Part shown: piece by piece, positions 20,011-28,511 of the stretch
Layout: each line of letters begins with the position of its first letter
How positions within the stretch are numbered: position 1 is the stretch's first letter
DNA from: Salinirussus salinus
Lineage (GTDB): Archaea > Halobacteriota > Halobacteria > Halobacteriales > Haloarculaceae
Direction of reading: 5' to 3'
DNA: 64,000 nucleotides
NCBI RefSeq assembly: GCF_009831455.1
Contig: NZ_WOWO01000003.1
Location: 620,001-684,000, forward strand
Translations under genes and position numbers: made by a program
The notes under the pieces: generated by a model
Database searches by the model: none
Told to the model about the DNA's origin: nothing
The model's input: only the letters and a program-made list of their open reading frames with translations

Positions 20011-20060
20011 AGCGGCCCGGAGCGGGGAGTTTTTGCCCCGAGACCTCCTACCGGACGGCA

Positions 20061-20570
20061 ATGACTGAGGAGCTGCCAGAGAGCGCCGCCCGGGCGTTCG
20101 AGGCTCACGACGCCTTCGAGCGGGACGGGGATGGATTCCGGCTGACGACGAGCCGGTTCGGGGGGCGCGTGACTGCGGTCGACCTCGGCGGCGGGGTCGC
20201 GTACACGCTGACCGTCCGGGTGCCGACACTCGATGCTGCGACCGCTGACGAGGTGGGCGAGGCCGTCGCCTCGGGGTGGTTCGACACGATGCGCCGGCGG
20301 CTGGAGGACGCGCCCAAGGCCACCCGCGCGGACGTCGCGCTGTCGGGATTCGACCTCGAGGAGGACGGCGACGAGGCCGTCGTCACCTTCCAGTTCGAGT
20401 GGGACGACCCGGACCGCGCCGCCGCCATCGCGAAGACCTTCGCCGAGTACGTCGAGGGGACCTACGTGGAGAGCGTCGTCCCGGGCTACGACTACGAGGG
20501 CGTTGTGGGGGAACTGCTCCAGGGTGCAAGCCAGGGCGAGGGCGGCCGGAAGGGTGGGACGCCACTGTAG
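20061..20570 (+). CDS. DUF5813-like haloarchaeal protein
   Basis: A 169-residue acidic soluble protein that fits the haloarchaeal DUF5813 family: alpha/beta fold with FRLTTSRFGGRVTAVDLGGG and a later FQFEWDDPDRAAAIAKTF. The function is unknown. It starts 51 bases after the tRNA repeat. The final residues EGGRKGGTPL are basic and low-complexity. Confidence 0.65.
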   Translation: MTEELPESAARAFEAHDAFERDGDGFRLTTSRFGGRVTAVDLGGGVAYTLTVRVPTLDAATADEVGEAVASGWFDTMRRRLEDAPKATRADVALSGFDLEEDGDEAVVTFQFEWDDPDRAAAIAKTFAEYVEGTYVESVVPGYDYEGVVGELLQGASQGEGGRKGGTPL

Positions 20571-20737
20571 CGCGCTGGCGAGCACACAACAGGGCCAGGC
20601 GCGCGTTCAATCGCGCGCCGACGGGGGAGGGCAGGCCGGCCACCAGCATCCGCGGCGCGGAGCGCCGCGGTTCCCTGCGAGCGCTCTACCGAGCGCGAGC
20701 AGCCTTTTTCACTATGTTTTTGCAAGGAGTGGTCCGC

Positions 20738-20756
20738 CGCGCGCCGAAGGCGCGCG
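20738..20756. repeat. Perfect GC hairpin in the 20571-20786 gap
   Basis: The gap between DUF5813 and the RAM gene contains no ORF with haloarchaeal coding character. It contains a perfect 8-base stem (CGCGCGCC/GGCGCGCG) with a three-base GAA loop at 20738-20756, after a T-rich stretch (20704-20721). Function unknown; it may be a dispersed intergenic repeat or a transcript end. Confidence 0.5.
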
Positions 20757-20786
20757 TGCGAGACCCGACGCAGCAAAAAGTAGCGT

Positions 20787-21017
20787 CTAGTCCATCGCGA
20801 TGTACGTCTGGGTGTCCTCGACGCCGTCGACCCCCTGGATGTGGGTGGCGGCGACGTCTTTCACGTCGGCGGGCGAGGGGACGTCGACGGTGGCGATGAG
20901 GTCGACGTCGCCGGCGACGATGTGCGCCGAGTCGACGCCCTCGACGGCCTCGATGCTCTCCCTGAGTCGGTCGGCTTCGCCGGTGTTCGCTTTGACCATG
21001 ACGTACGCTTTGACCAT
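20787..21017 (-). CDS. Lrp/AsnC ligand-binding (RAM) domain protein
   Basis: A 76-residue stand-alone RAM domain: VKAYVMVKANTGEADRL, VDSAHIVAGDVDLIATVDV and a C-terminal TQTYIAMD. It lacks a DNA-binding domain, so it probably acts as a ligand-sensing or oligomerisation partner. Its gene is one base downstream of the TrkA-type gene in the same direction. A close paralogue lies at 21798, on the other side of that gene. The ATG at 21015-21017 was chosen; a GTG three codons upstream is possible. Confidence 0.85.
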   Translation of the reverse strand: MVKAYVMVKANTGEADRLRESIEAVEGVDSAHIVAGDVDLIATVDVPSPADVKDVAATHIQGVDGVEDTQTYIAMD

Positions 21018-21018
21018 G

Positions 21019-21702
21019 TCAGGCACCTCCGAGTGCGGCCGCGCCGGTGTCGCCGGCGACGATCTCCCGGACGTCCCCGAGCGTGTCGAACGCCGCGAGG
21101 ACGACCAGCCGGTCGCCGGTCGCCAGCGACTCGTCGGGGTCGGGGATCCCGAACGCCCCGTCCGCCTTCCCGAACGCCAGCAACCGCGACTCGCCGGGGA
21201 GTTCGAGTTCGCTCAGCGTGTAGCCACGCATCGGCGAGGCCTCCGTGATCGTGAATTCGACGAGCTGGAGGTCCTGAGCGATATCGGCGATGGCGCGGAT
21301 GTTGCCCCCCAGCAGGGCGTTTTTCGCGACGATGGCGCCCAGCCGTTCGGGGTGGACCACCTCGTCGACGTCGTCGGCGTACTTCCGGTAGATCCCCTCG
21401 CGGTAGCCCTCGTCGACGCGCATGACAGTCCGGCAGCCCCGCTGTTTGGCGATCATGCAGGCGACGAAGTTGTCGTTGAGGTCGCTGGTCAGCGCCCCGA
21501 GCGCGTCGGCCGTGTCGACCCCCGCCTCGACGAGTGTCTCCTCGACGGCGCCGTCGCCGACGACGACCTCGAACCCCTCCTCGCGGGCGACGGCTGCGAC
21601 TGTCTCCCCGCGCTCGACCAGAACCACCTCGTGGCCGCTGTCCGCCAGGGCGCGCGCGGTCCGCATCCCCACGCGACCTGCACCCACGATAACAAATCGC
21701 AT
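21019..21702 (-). CDS. TrkA family potassium uptake regulator
   Basis: A 227-residue cytoplasmic regulator of K+ transport. It has a Rossmann RCK-N domain starting MRFVIVGAGRVGMRTARAL with the NAD(H)-binding GxGxxG, and an RCK-C domain from about residue 140 (SPMRGYTLSELELPGESRL). No Trk membrane subunit is adjacent. The ATG at 21700-21702 is the natural start, immediately before the first strand. It is flanked by two RAM-domain genes, one downstream and one divergent. Confidence 0.9.
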   Translation of the reverse strand: MRFVIVGAGRVGMRTARALADSGHEVVLVERGETVAAVAREEGFEVVVGDGAVEETLVEAGVDTADALGALTSDLNDNFVACMIAKQRGCRTVMRVDEGYREGIYRKYADDVDEVVHPERLGAIVAKNALLGGNIRAIADIAQDLQLVEFTITEASPMRGYTLSELELPGESRLLAFGKADGAFGIPDPDESLATGDRLVVLAAFDTLGDVREIVAGDTGAAALGGA

Positions 21703-21797
21703 ACAGGGACTAACGGGGACAGGGGCATAAACTTGTTCTCGCCGGCTTCCTGTCGCGTGGGCAACCTTTATGCGCGTGTGAGACAGTACCACACGCC

Positions 21798-22028
21798 ATG
21801 GTCCGTGCGTTCATTCTGGTGAAGACGAGCCCAGGGGAGGCGGCGGCCGTCGCGAAAGCGGTCCACGACCAGGCCGCCGTCGAGGAGGCGCACGTCGTCG
21901 CCGGCCAGTACGACGTCATCGTCGAGGCGGTCGGCGAGGAAGTCTATGATGTTATCGACGGCGTCGCGACCGGGCTGCGGGACGTAACTGGCGTGGCCGA
22001 CACGCGGACCTACATCTGTCTCGAGTAG
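21798..22028 (+). CDS. Lrp/AsnC ligand-binding (RAM) domain protein, paralogue
   Basis: A 76-residue RAM-only protein (MVRAFILVKTSPGEAAAVAK, VVAGQYDVIVEAVGEEVYDV, TRTYICLE). It has the same length and fold as the protein at 20787, with moderate identity. It is divergent from the TrkA gene, sharing a 95-base promoter region. A TATA-like CCTTTATG precedes the gene at about 21764. Confidence 0.87.
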   Translation: MVRAFILVKTSPGEAAAVAKAVHDQAAVEEAHVVAGQYDVIVEAVGEEVYDVIDGVATGLRDVTGVADTRTYICLE

Positions 22029-22086
22029 CTGTTGAGGCACGGCCACGCGCCGACACGCCAAAGGCCGTCGAGCCCCAACCGCGTGT

Positions 22087-22434
22087 ATGGCCACATCGCT
22101 GGAACTGCTGGGGCTGTTGTTCATCGTCCTGGTGAACACGGCGGCGACGGCACTCGCGACCCGCTTTTTCCGTGTCCGGCTGAAGACCGGGTGGGGGAGC
22201 GCGGTCTACACCGCCCTCCTCGTCCCGGTGTTGCTGGTCGTGCTCACGCTCGCAATCGGCAGCCTCGGCGTCGGCCCCGACCTGGGCAGCGCGGCGGCGG
22301 TGTTCGGGGTGACCGTCATCCTCCCGATGGCTGTCGGGGTCGCCTTCGACTACTTCTGGATGCCCGCCCCCGACGAGGTGGACCTGCCGGAGCAGTACCG
22401 CGACCGGGACAGCCAGCCCCGCCGGTCGCGGTAG
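22087..22434 (+). CDS. Small membrane protein
   Basis: A 115-residue protein with three hydrophobic segments (LLGLLFIVLVNTAATALAT, AVYTALLVPVLLVVLTLAIG and VFGVTVILPMAVGVAFDYF) and an acidic/basic C-terminal tail. It resembles conserved haloarchaeal hypothetical membrane proteins; the function is unknown. Confidence 0.7.
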   Translation: MATSLELLGLLFIVLVNTAATALATRFFRVRLKTGWGSAVYTALLVPVLLVVLTLAIGSLGVGPDLGSAAAVFGVTVILPMAVGVAFDYFWMPAPDEVDLPEQYRDRDSQPRRSR

Positions 22435-22446
22435 CCAGGGCCCCTC

Positions 22447-23034
22447 CTAGAGTTCGCCGGCCACGACCTCGCGGACCCGGTCGGTAACGCGTTCGAGTGG
22501 CTGTGTCGCGTCGACCCGGACGAACCGGTCGGGCGCTCCCTCGATGAGTCGCTCGTAGTTCTCGCGGACGTCCGCGAGGTAGTCGGCCGTCTCGAACTTG
22601 TTGGTCGCGCCGGCCCGCTCGGCCGCCGTTTCGGGGTCGACGTCGAGATAGACCGTCAGGTCCGGCGGTCGCGTCCAGGGCCGGTGGACCGACCGGACGA
22701 ACGCCAGCGCGTCCTCGAACCGGCCGGAAAGCGTCGCCCCCTGGTAGGCGTACCGCGAGTCGGAGTAGCGGTCGGAGACGACGGGGTCGCCCCGCTCCAG
22801 TGCCGGCCCGACGGTGTCGGCGAGGTGGGCAGCGTGGTCGGCAGTGTAGAGGAACAGTTCCGCCAGCGGGTCGGCGTCGCCGTCGGCAAGCGAGCGCCGG
22901 ACCGCGTCCCCGTACCAGGAGCCGGTCGGCTCCCGGGTGAACGTGGTTTCCGCCGGGACCGCGTCGTGCGCCCGGAGTGCCTCGATGCAGGAGGTCTTCC
23001 CGCTGCCGTCGAGTCCCTCCAGCGTGACGAGCAT
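22447..23034 (-). CDS. tmk: Thymidylate kinase
   Basis: A 195-residue dTMP kinase that makes dTDP for DNA synthesis. The P-loop is [10 protein letters not shown], the DRx motif [13 protein letters not shown], and the substrate motif [14 protein letters not shown]-like region with [12 protein letters not shown] follows. Length is normal. It converges with the small membrane protein gene. Confidence 0.95.
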   Translation of the reverse strand: MLVTLEGLDGSGKTSCIEALRAHDAVPAETTFTREPTGSWYGDAVRRSLADGDADPLAELFLYTADHAAHLADTVGPALERGDPVVSDRYSDSRYAYQGATLSGRFEDALAFVRSVHRPWTRPPDLTVYLDVDPETAAERAGATNKFETADYLADVRENYERLIEGAPDRFVRVDATQPLERVTDRVREVVAGEL

Positions 23035-23180
23035 ACCCGCCTCTGGCAGGGGCGACAGGTAAGTCGGTCGGTCGGCCGGCTGTCTCCCTGCCCGTGGGTC
23101 CGCTCGGGAACCGCGAACTCCGCGTCCCGGCCGGGACGGAGTCGGTTAGCTTTACCTGTCAGCCGCCCCGAGGGGTAGAC

Positions 23181-24089
23181 ATGGATATCCTGGTGGCAGG
23201 CGGCAGCGGATTCATCGGCCGACACCTGTGTGAACGGCTGGTCGAACGGGGCCACGACGTAACGGCGCTCTCCCGGGACCCCGACCCCGGCGCGCTCCCC
23301 GAGGGTGTGGAGACGGCGATGGGCGACGTGACCGCCTACGACTCCATCGAGGCCCACTTCGAGGGCCGGGACGCCGCCGTGAATCTGGTGGCACTCTCGC
23401 CACTGTTCGAGCCGAAAGGCGGGGACCGGCGCCACGACGAGGTCCACCGCGGCGGGACCGAGAACTGCGTGCGGGCCGCCGAGGAGCACGGAGTCGACCG
23501 GTTCGTTCAGCTGTCGGCGCTGGGTGCGGACCCCGAGGGTGACACCCACTACATCCGCGCGAAGGGACGGGCGGAGCAGGCCGTCCGCGACTCGGAGCTT
23601 GAGTGGGTCATCTTCCGGCCCTCCGTGGTCTTCGGCGAGGGCGGCGAGTTCGTCTCCTTCACCAAGCGCCTGAAAGGGATGTTCGCACCCGGCCTCCCGT
23701 TGTACCCGCTTCCCGGAGGCGGCCGGAAGACCCGCTTTCAGCCCATCTGGGTCGGGGACATCGCGGGAATGATCGCGGAGGCGACCGTCGAAGAGGGTCA
23801 CCCCGGCGAGACCTACGAGGTCGGCGGGCCGGAGGTGCTCACGCTCCGGGAGATCACCGAGATGGTCTACGAGAGCGAAGGGAAATCGGTCCGGATCGTG
23901 GGGCTCCCGATGGGGCTCGCCGGCGTCGGGCTGAAGACGCTGGGGGTCGTCCCCGGGTTCCCGATGGGCGGCGACCAGTACCGCTCGCTGAAATTCGACA
24001 ACACGACCGACGACAACGACGTCGACGCCTTCGGCCTCGGCGTCGAAGACCTCACCAGGCTCGGCTCGTATCTCGGCGTCGAGGGGTAA
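23181..24089 (+). CDS. NAD(P)-dependent epimerase-like protein (complex I NDUFA9 subfamily)
   Basis: A 302-residue Rossmann protein. MDILVAGGSGFIGRHLCERL is the dinucleotide-binding start, and HYIRAKGRAEQAVRDSELEW contains the YxxxK-like segment (Y-I-R-A-K). The subfamily usually lacks a defined catalytic role. The ATG at 23181 follows GGGGTAGAC; upstream in-frame codons are promoter. A paralogous type occurs at 36829. Confidence 0.85.
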   Translation: MDILVAGGSGFIGRHLCERLVERGHDVTALSRDPDPGALPEGVETAMGDVTAYDSIEAHFEGRDAAVNLVALSPLFEPKGGDRRHDEVHRGGTENCVRAAEEHGVDRFVQLSALGADPEGDTHYIRAKGRAEQAVRDSELEWVIFRPSVVFGEGGEFVSFTKRLKGMFAPGLPLYPLPGGGRKTRFQPIWVGDIAGMIAEATVEEGHPGETYEVGGPEVLTLREITEMVYESEGKSVRIVGLPMGLAGVGLKTLGVVPGFPMGGDQYRSLKFDNTTDDNDVDAFGLGVEDLTRLGSYLGVEG

Positions 24090-24222
24090 GCCGGTCCTAC
24101 GGGCGACCGCCGTAGCCGGCTCTCGGGCTGTGAAACCGGGGTTCGAGCGGCGTCTCCGATTCTCGATTTCGATTCGTGGGCAAAAGACTTATTCGTCCAA
24201 TCGAACACACCCTTCTTAAGAC

Positions 24223-25404
24223 ATGAAACTCGCGATGATCGGCTTCGGGCAGGCCGGCGGGAAAATTGTCGACAAATTTCTGGAGTACGACCAGCGGACG
24301 GGCAGTCAGATCGTCCGGTCGGCAGTCGCGGTGAACACGGCGAAGGCGGACCTGCTGGGCCTGGAGCAGATCCCCCAGGAGAACCGCGTGCTCATCGGGC
24401 AGGCACGCGTCAAGGGCCACGGGGTCGGCGCCGACAACGAGCTCGGCGCCGAGATCGCCGAAGAGGATATCGACGAGATCCAGGGGGCAATCGACAACAT
24501 CCCGGTCCACGAGGTCGACGCCTTCCTGATCGTCGCCGGCCTGGGCGGGGGGACCGGCTCGGGCGGGTCGCCGGTCGTCGCGAAACACCTCAAACGCATC
24601 TACACCGAGCCGGTCTACGGGCTGGGCGTGCTTCCCGGCAGCGACGAGGGCGGTATCTACACGCTCAACGCCGCCCGCTCCTTCCAGACGTTCGTCCGCG
24701 AGGTGGACAACCTCCTCGTCTTCGACAACGACGCCTGGCGCAAGACCGGCGAGTCCGTCGAGGGCGGCTACGAGGAGATAAACGAGGAGATCGTCCGCCG
24801 CTTCGGCGTGCTCTTCGGCGCCGGGGAGGTCGAGGCCGGCGACAACGTCGCCGAGAGCGTCGTCGACTCCTCGGAGATCATCAACACGCTGGGCGGCGGC
24901 GGCGTCTCCACCGTGGGCTACGCCACCGAGTCCGTCGAGCTGGGAAACTCCGGCGGCGGCGGCCTGCTCTCGCGATTCAAGAGCGACGGCCAGGACGACG
25001 GGATCGAGAGCGCGAACACCACCAACCGGGTCACCTCGCTGGTCCGGAAGGCCGCGCTGGGCCGGCTGACCCTGCCCTGCGAGATCGAGGGCGCCGAGCG
25101 GGCGCTGCTGGTGCTCTCGGGGCCGCCCCAGTACCTCAACCGCAAGGGGATCGAGCGCGGGCGCAAGTGGCTGGAGGAGCAGACCGGCAGCATGGAAGTC
25201 CGGGGCGGCGACTACCCGAAAAACGACCCCAACGTCGCCGCCGCCGTCCTGCTCTCGGGCGTCCACAACGTCCCCCGGATCAAGGAGCTCCAGCAGGTGG
25301 CCATCGAGGCCCAGGACAACATCGACGAGATCCGCCAGGAGAGCGAGGACAACCTGGAGACGCTGGTCGAGGACGAGGAGGATGAACTCGACCCCCTCTT
25401 CTGA
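24223..25404 (+). CDS. cetZ1: CetZ tubulin/FtsZ-superfamily cytoskeletal protein
   Basis: A 393-residue GTPase of the archaeal CetZ family, which controls cell shape and motility. The tubulin signature is GGGTGSGGSP near residue 107, and MKLAMIGFGQAGGKIVDKFL is the typical CetZ start. The C-terminus ends with the acidic tail EDEEDELDPLF. The gene order cetZ, cofC, cofG is the one known around Haloferax volcanii CetZ1, which supports the subfamily assignment. A possible TATA (GACTTATTC) precedes it by about 35 bases. Confidence 0.93.
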   Translation: MKLAMIGFGQAGGKIVDKFLEYDQRTGSQIVRSAVAVNTAKADLLGLEQIPQENRVLIGQARVKGHGVGADNELGAEIAEEDIDEIQGAIDNIPVHEVDAFLIVAGLGGGTGSGGSPVVAKHLKRIYTEPVYGLGVLPGSDEGGIYTLNAARSFQTFVREVDNLLVFDNDAWRKTGESVEGGYEEINEEIVRRFGVLFGAGEVEAGDNVAESVVDSSEIINTLGGGGVSTVGYATESVELGNSGGGGLLSRFKSDGQDDGIESANTTNRVTSLVRKAALGRLTLPCEIEGAERALLVLSGPPQYLNRKGIERGRKWLEEQTGSMEVRGGDYPKNDPNVAAAVLLSGVHNVPRIKELQQVAIEAQDNIDEIRQESEDNLETLVEDEEDELDPLF

Positions 25405-25480
25405 CACGGCGATACGCCATCCAGCGGGCGCGGTCGCGGGCGCCGGGCGGCGCTCACAGCGGGGGTCGGACGACCGGTAG

Positions 25481-26128
25481 ATGCGCGTCGTCGTCCCGTT
25501 CGACGCCCGCGACCCGAACACGCGTCTCGAACCCGCCCTCGACGCCGACGAGCGCCGCGCCCTCGCGCGGGCGATGCTCGCGGACGTGCTCGCGGCCCTG
25601 CGCGGGACCGACCGCGACCTCGAGGTCCGGGTGCTCGCGACCGGCCCGGTGGATGTCGACGCCGCCGTCACCGTCGACGACCGCCCGCTCACGCCCGCCG
25701 TCAACGCCACGCTGGCAGCCACTGAAGAGCCCGTCGCGGTCGTGATGGCCGACCTCCCGCTGGCGACGCCGGAGGCCGTGGGGCGGCTGCTCGGGCCCGA
25801 GCCGGGCGGCACCGACGACCCGAACGAGGCGGCCGGCGTGGTGCTCGCGCCCGGGCTGGGTGGCGGCACCAACGCCCTGCTCGCTCGCCACCCCGATTTC
25901 CGGGTCGACTACCACGGCGTCTCCTACCGCGACCACCGCGAGGCCGCCGCCGCGGTCGGCGCGGCGGTGCGGACGGTCGACTCCTTCCGGCTCGCGCTCG
26001 ACGTCGACGACCCCGCGGACCTGGCCGAGGTCCTCCTCCATTCGGAGGGCGAGGCGGCGGCGTGGCTCCGCGAGGCCGGCTTCGCCGTCTCGGCGGCGGA
26101 CGGCCAGATGAGGGTCGAGCGGGAGTAG
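25481..26128 (+). CDS. cofC: 2-phospho-L-lactate guanylyltransferase CofC
   Basis: A 215-residue nucleotidyltransferase that activates phospholactate with GTP for coenzyme F420 assembly. [20 protein letters not shown] is the family N-terminus, [16 protein letters not shown] carries the metal-binding aspartate, and [16 protein letters not shown] is the substrate loop. It lies between cetZ and cofG. Confidence 0.92.
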   Translation: MRVVVPFDARDPNTRLEPALDADERRALARAMLADVLAALRGTDRDLEVRVLATGPVDVDAAVTVDDRPLTPAVNATLAATEEPVAVVMADLPLATPEAVGRLLGPEPGGTDDPNEAAGVVLAPGLGGGTNALLARHPDFRVDYHGVSYRDHREAAAAVGAAVRTVDSFRLALDVDDPADLAEVLLHSEGEAAAWLREAGFAVSAADGQMRVERE

Positions 26129-26181
26129 GAAGGCCCCCGGACTCCCGAACGGTTTTGACCCTCGGGCCCGGATTCCGGGCC

Positions 26182-27396
26182 GTGATCCCGGACGCCGAGG
26201 CCTACGACGTCGACCTCTCGCTTCCCGGTTCCGAGTCGGCCGTATCGGAGCTGCTCGCGGTCCGGCCCGCGGACGTGGAGCCGGCCGAGCACCTCTCCTT
26301 CTGCCGGAACGTCTTCGTCCCGCTGACGACCGCCTGCCGGTACACCTGCACCTACTGCACCTACTACGACCCGCCGGGGCAGGCCGAGCTGATGAGCCCC
26401 GAGGACGTCCGCGAGGTCGTCCGGACCGGCGCCGACGCCGGCTGCACGGAGGCCCTCTTTACCTTCGGGGATGACCCCGACGACCGCTACACGGAGGTCC
26501 ACGACCAGCTCGCCGAGTGGGGCTTCGACTCCATCCACGAGTACCTCCGGCGGGCCTGCGAGATCGCCCTGGAAGAGGGGCTGCTCCCCCACGCCAACCC
26601 CGGCGACCAGACCCGCGAGCAGATGGCCACCGTCGCCGACTGCAACGCCTCGATGGGCGTGATGCTCGAGACCACGGCCGAGGTCCAGGCCCACGGTGGG
26701 CCTCGCGCGAAGTCGCCGGGCCAGCGCCTCGCGACGATCCGCACGGCGGGGGAGCTCGGTGTCCCCTTCACCACGGGCATCCTGGTGGGCATCGGCGAGG
26801 AGTGGGCCGACCGGGCCCGGAGTCTGCTGGCCATCCGCGAGATGCACGAGCGCTACGGCCACATCCAGGAGGTGATCGTCCAGCCGGTCGCCGAGAACGA
26901 GCGCTGGCGGGGTCCCACGCCGGACCTGGAGACGCTGCGCCGGGCGGTGGCGATGGCCCGGTCAGCCCTGCCCGAGGAGGTGTCGCTGCAGGTCCCGCCC
27001 AACCTGGCTCCGGCCGGCGAGGTGGTCGACTGTGGCATCGACGACCTCGGCGGGGTCTCTCCGGTGACCGACGACCACATCAACCCGGACTACGCCTGGC
27101 CGGGGCTCGATGTCCTCCGCGATATCGCCGACGGCGCGGACGTCCCGCTACGCGAGCGGCTGCCCGTCTACGAGCGGTACCTGCCCGGGGACCTCCGCAG
27201 CGAGGGGTTCGAGGGGACGCCCGCGCGGGCGCCAGCGACGGACGGCGGGGACGGTGGAGACGGCCCCCGGCGACCGGGTGACCCGGAGTCTCCGGCCGGG
27301 GACGAGTGGGTGTCCGAGCGGATCCAGGCGGCGCTCCGTGCCGAGACCGACGCCGGCCGTCGGTTCCGGACAGTACTCCGGGACGAGTCGCTCTAG
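26182..27396 (+). CDS. cofG: 7,8-didemethyl-8-hydroxy-5-deazariboflavin synthase subunit CofG
   Basis: A 404-residue radical-SAM enzyme. Together with CofH it makes the Fo chromophore from tyrosine and a flavin precursor. The cluster cysteines are in CRYTCTYC (CxxxCxxC). GTG at 26182 (protein start MIPDAEAYDVDLSL) was preferred because CofG usually begins with this segment; the frame is open upstream into cofC. A C-terminal Gly/Asp/Pro-rich insertion (about residues 345-375) precedes the last helix. The gene overlaps the convergent regulator gene by four bases. Confidence 0.92.
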   Translation: MIPDAEAYDVDLSLPGSESAVSELLAVRPADVEPAEHLSFCRNVFVPLTTACRYTCTYCTYYDPPGQAELMSPEDVREVVRTGADAGCTEALFTFGDDPDDRYTEVHDQLAEWGFDSIHEYLRRACEIALEEGLLPHANPGDQTREQMATVADCNASMGVMLETTAEVQAHGGPRAKSPGQRLATIRTAGELGVPFTTGILVGIGEEWADRARSLLAIREMHERYGHIQEVIVQPVAENERWRGPTPDLETLRRAVAMARSALPEEVSLQVPPNLAPAGEVVDCGIDDLGGVSPVTDDHINPDYAWPGLDVLRDIADGADVPLRERLPVYERYLPGDLRSEGFEGTPARAPATDGGDGGDGPRRPGDPESPAGDEWVSERIQAALRAETDAGRRFRTVLRDESL

Positions 27397-28052
27397 CGAA
27401 CCAGCTGGGCGAAGACCCGGCTCTCGACCTTTCGGAGGTGTTCGCCGACGGTGCTCGGGGCGGCGTCGACCTCCCGTGCGACGTCCTCGTGGGTCGCGGC
27501 CCGGGGGTCGTCGTAGTAGCCGAGTTCGACGGCCGCCTCGAGCACCTCCCGCTGGCGGTCGGTCAGCGAGAGAAACAGGTCGTCGAGGTCGGGGGTGTGC
27601 TCGCCGGTCTCCAGCACCTCCATCTCGTAGCCCGGGTCGTCGGCCCGCATCGCCTCGGCGAAGGCGCCCTCCGGGCCGACGAGCGTGACCACCATCGCGC
27701 CGCCGGGCTCGACCTCGATCGGCATCTCCATCGCGAGCCCGAGGTCGTACCGCACCCCGAGCATCCGCTCGGTGACCTCCGTGGGCTCGAAGTGGGTGTA
27801 GGAGTACCACCACCCCTCCTCCGTTTCCCCCGCGATGCTGAAATCGAGGACGTGCTCTGACGATTCGAGGATCTCGCGGTAGCGGCCGCGGTCGCCGCGG
27901 GCCTCCGCCAGCAGTAGCCCGGTCCCGTCGTCGAGCAGGTCGACCCGGTAGATCTTCCCCCGTTCGACCCCGGGGTCGGCGGACAGCTTCTCACCCAGCG
28001 GGTGAAACCCTTCGCCCTCGGCCGGCCGGACGCGAAGCCGCGCGTACCGCAT
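27393..28052 (-). CDS. Bacterio-opsin-activator-type HTH_10 regulator
   Basis: A 219-residue transcription factor. The C-terminal HTH_10 domain contains LTDRQREVLEAAVELGYYDD and STVGEHLRKVESRVF. The N-terminal two thirds are a sensor-like domain of unknown ligand. This regulator family is expanded in haloarchaea. It is convergent with cofG and divergent from the small membrane gene at 28138. Confidence 0.9.
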   Translation of the reverse strand: MRYARLRVRPAEGEGFHPLGEKLSADPGVERGKIYRVDLLDDGTGLLLAEARGDRGRYREILESSEHVLDFSIAGETEEGWWYSYTHFEPTEVTERMLGVRYDLGLAMEMPIEVEPGGAMVVTLVGPEGAFAEAMRADDPGYEMEVLETGEHTPDLDDLFLSLTDRQREVLEAAVELGYYDDPRAATHEDVAREVDAAPSTVGEHLRKVESRVFAQLVR

Positions 28053-28137
28053 GGCAGGGGATGCTCGGCCCCGCCTCATAAATCCGCCGCGAAAGCCCGG
28101 CTCAAGTGTCTTCACCCAGTCACGGCTACGGCCACAC

Positions 28138-28461
28138 ATGCTCGGACTCGGTCCCCGTGCACTCCAGTGGCTCGGCGCCGGCGCGCTCGTGACGCTGCTC
28201 GGTGTGCTCATCAAGTACGCCGGCTGGACGTGGTTGCTGGCGGGCTACAGTGAATCGACGTCGCCGGTCCCGGACGAGGTGGTCCGGGACATCGCGGGCA
28301 ACACCGTATTGCGCATCGGCATCGCCCTCCTCGGGGTCGGCGCGCTCGCTGCCGTCACGGACCTCCCGTCCTCGGTCGGTCCCGTCGTCGCGGCCGTGGT
28401 CGTGCTGGCCGTTGCCAGGCTCATCTACCGGCTGAACACGTGGTCACCCCAGAACAGTTGA
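28138..28461 (+). CDS. Small membrane protein
   Basis: A 107-residue protein with three hydrophobic segments (LQWLGAGALVTLLGVLIKYA, NTVLRIGIALLGVGALAAV and PVVAAVVVLAVARLIY). The function is unknown. It sits between the HTH_10 regulator and convergent cofH. Confidence 0.7.
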   Translation: MLGLGPRALQWLGAGALVTLLGVLIKYAGWTWLLAGYSESTSPVPDEVVRDIAGNTVLRIGIALLGVGALAAVTDLPSSVGPVVAAVVVLAVARLIYRLNTWSPQNS

Positions 28462-28511
28462 CACGCCACGCCGGCACGGCTGCCCGGACGGCCCGGACGC
28501 ACAGCGTCGGC

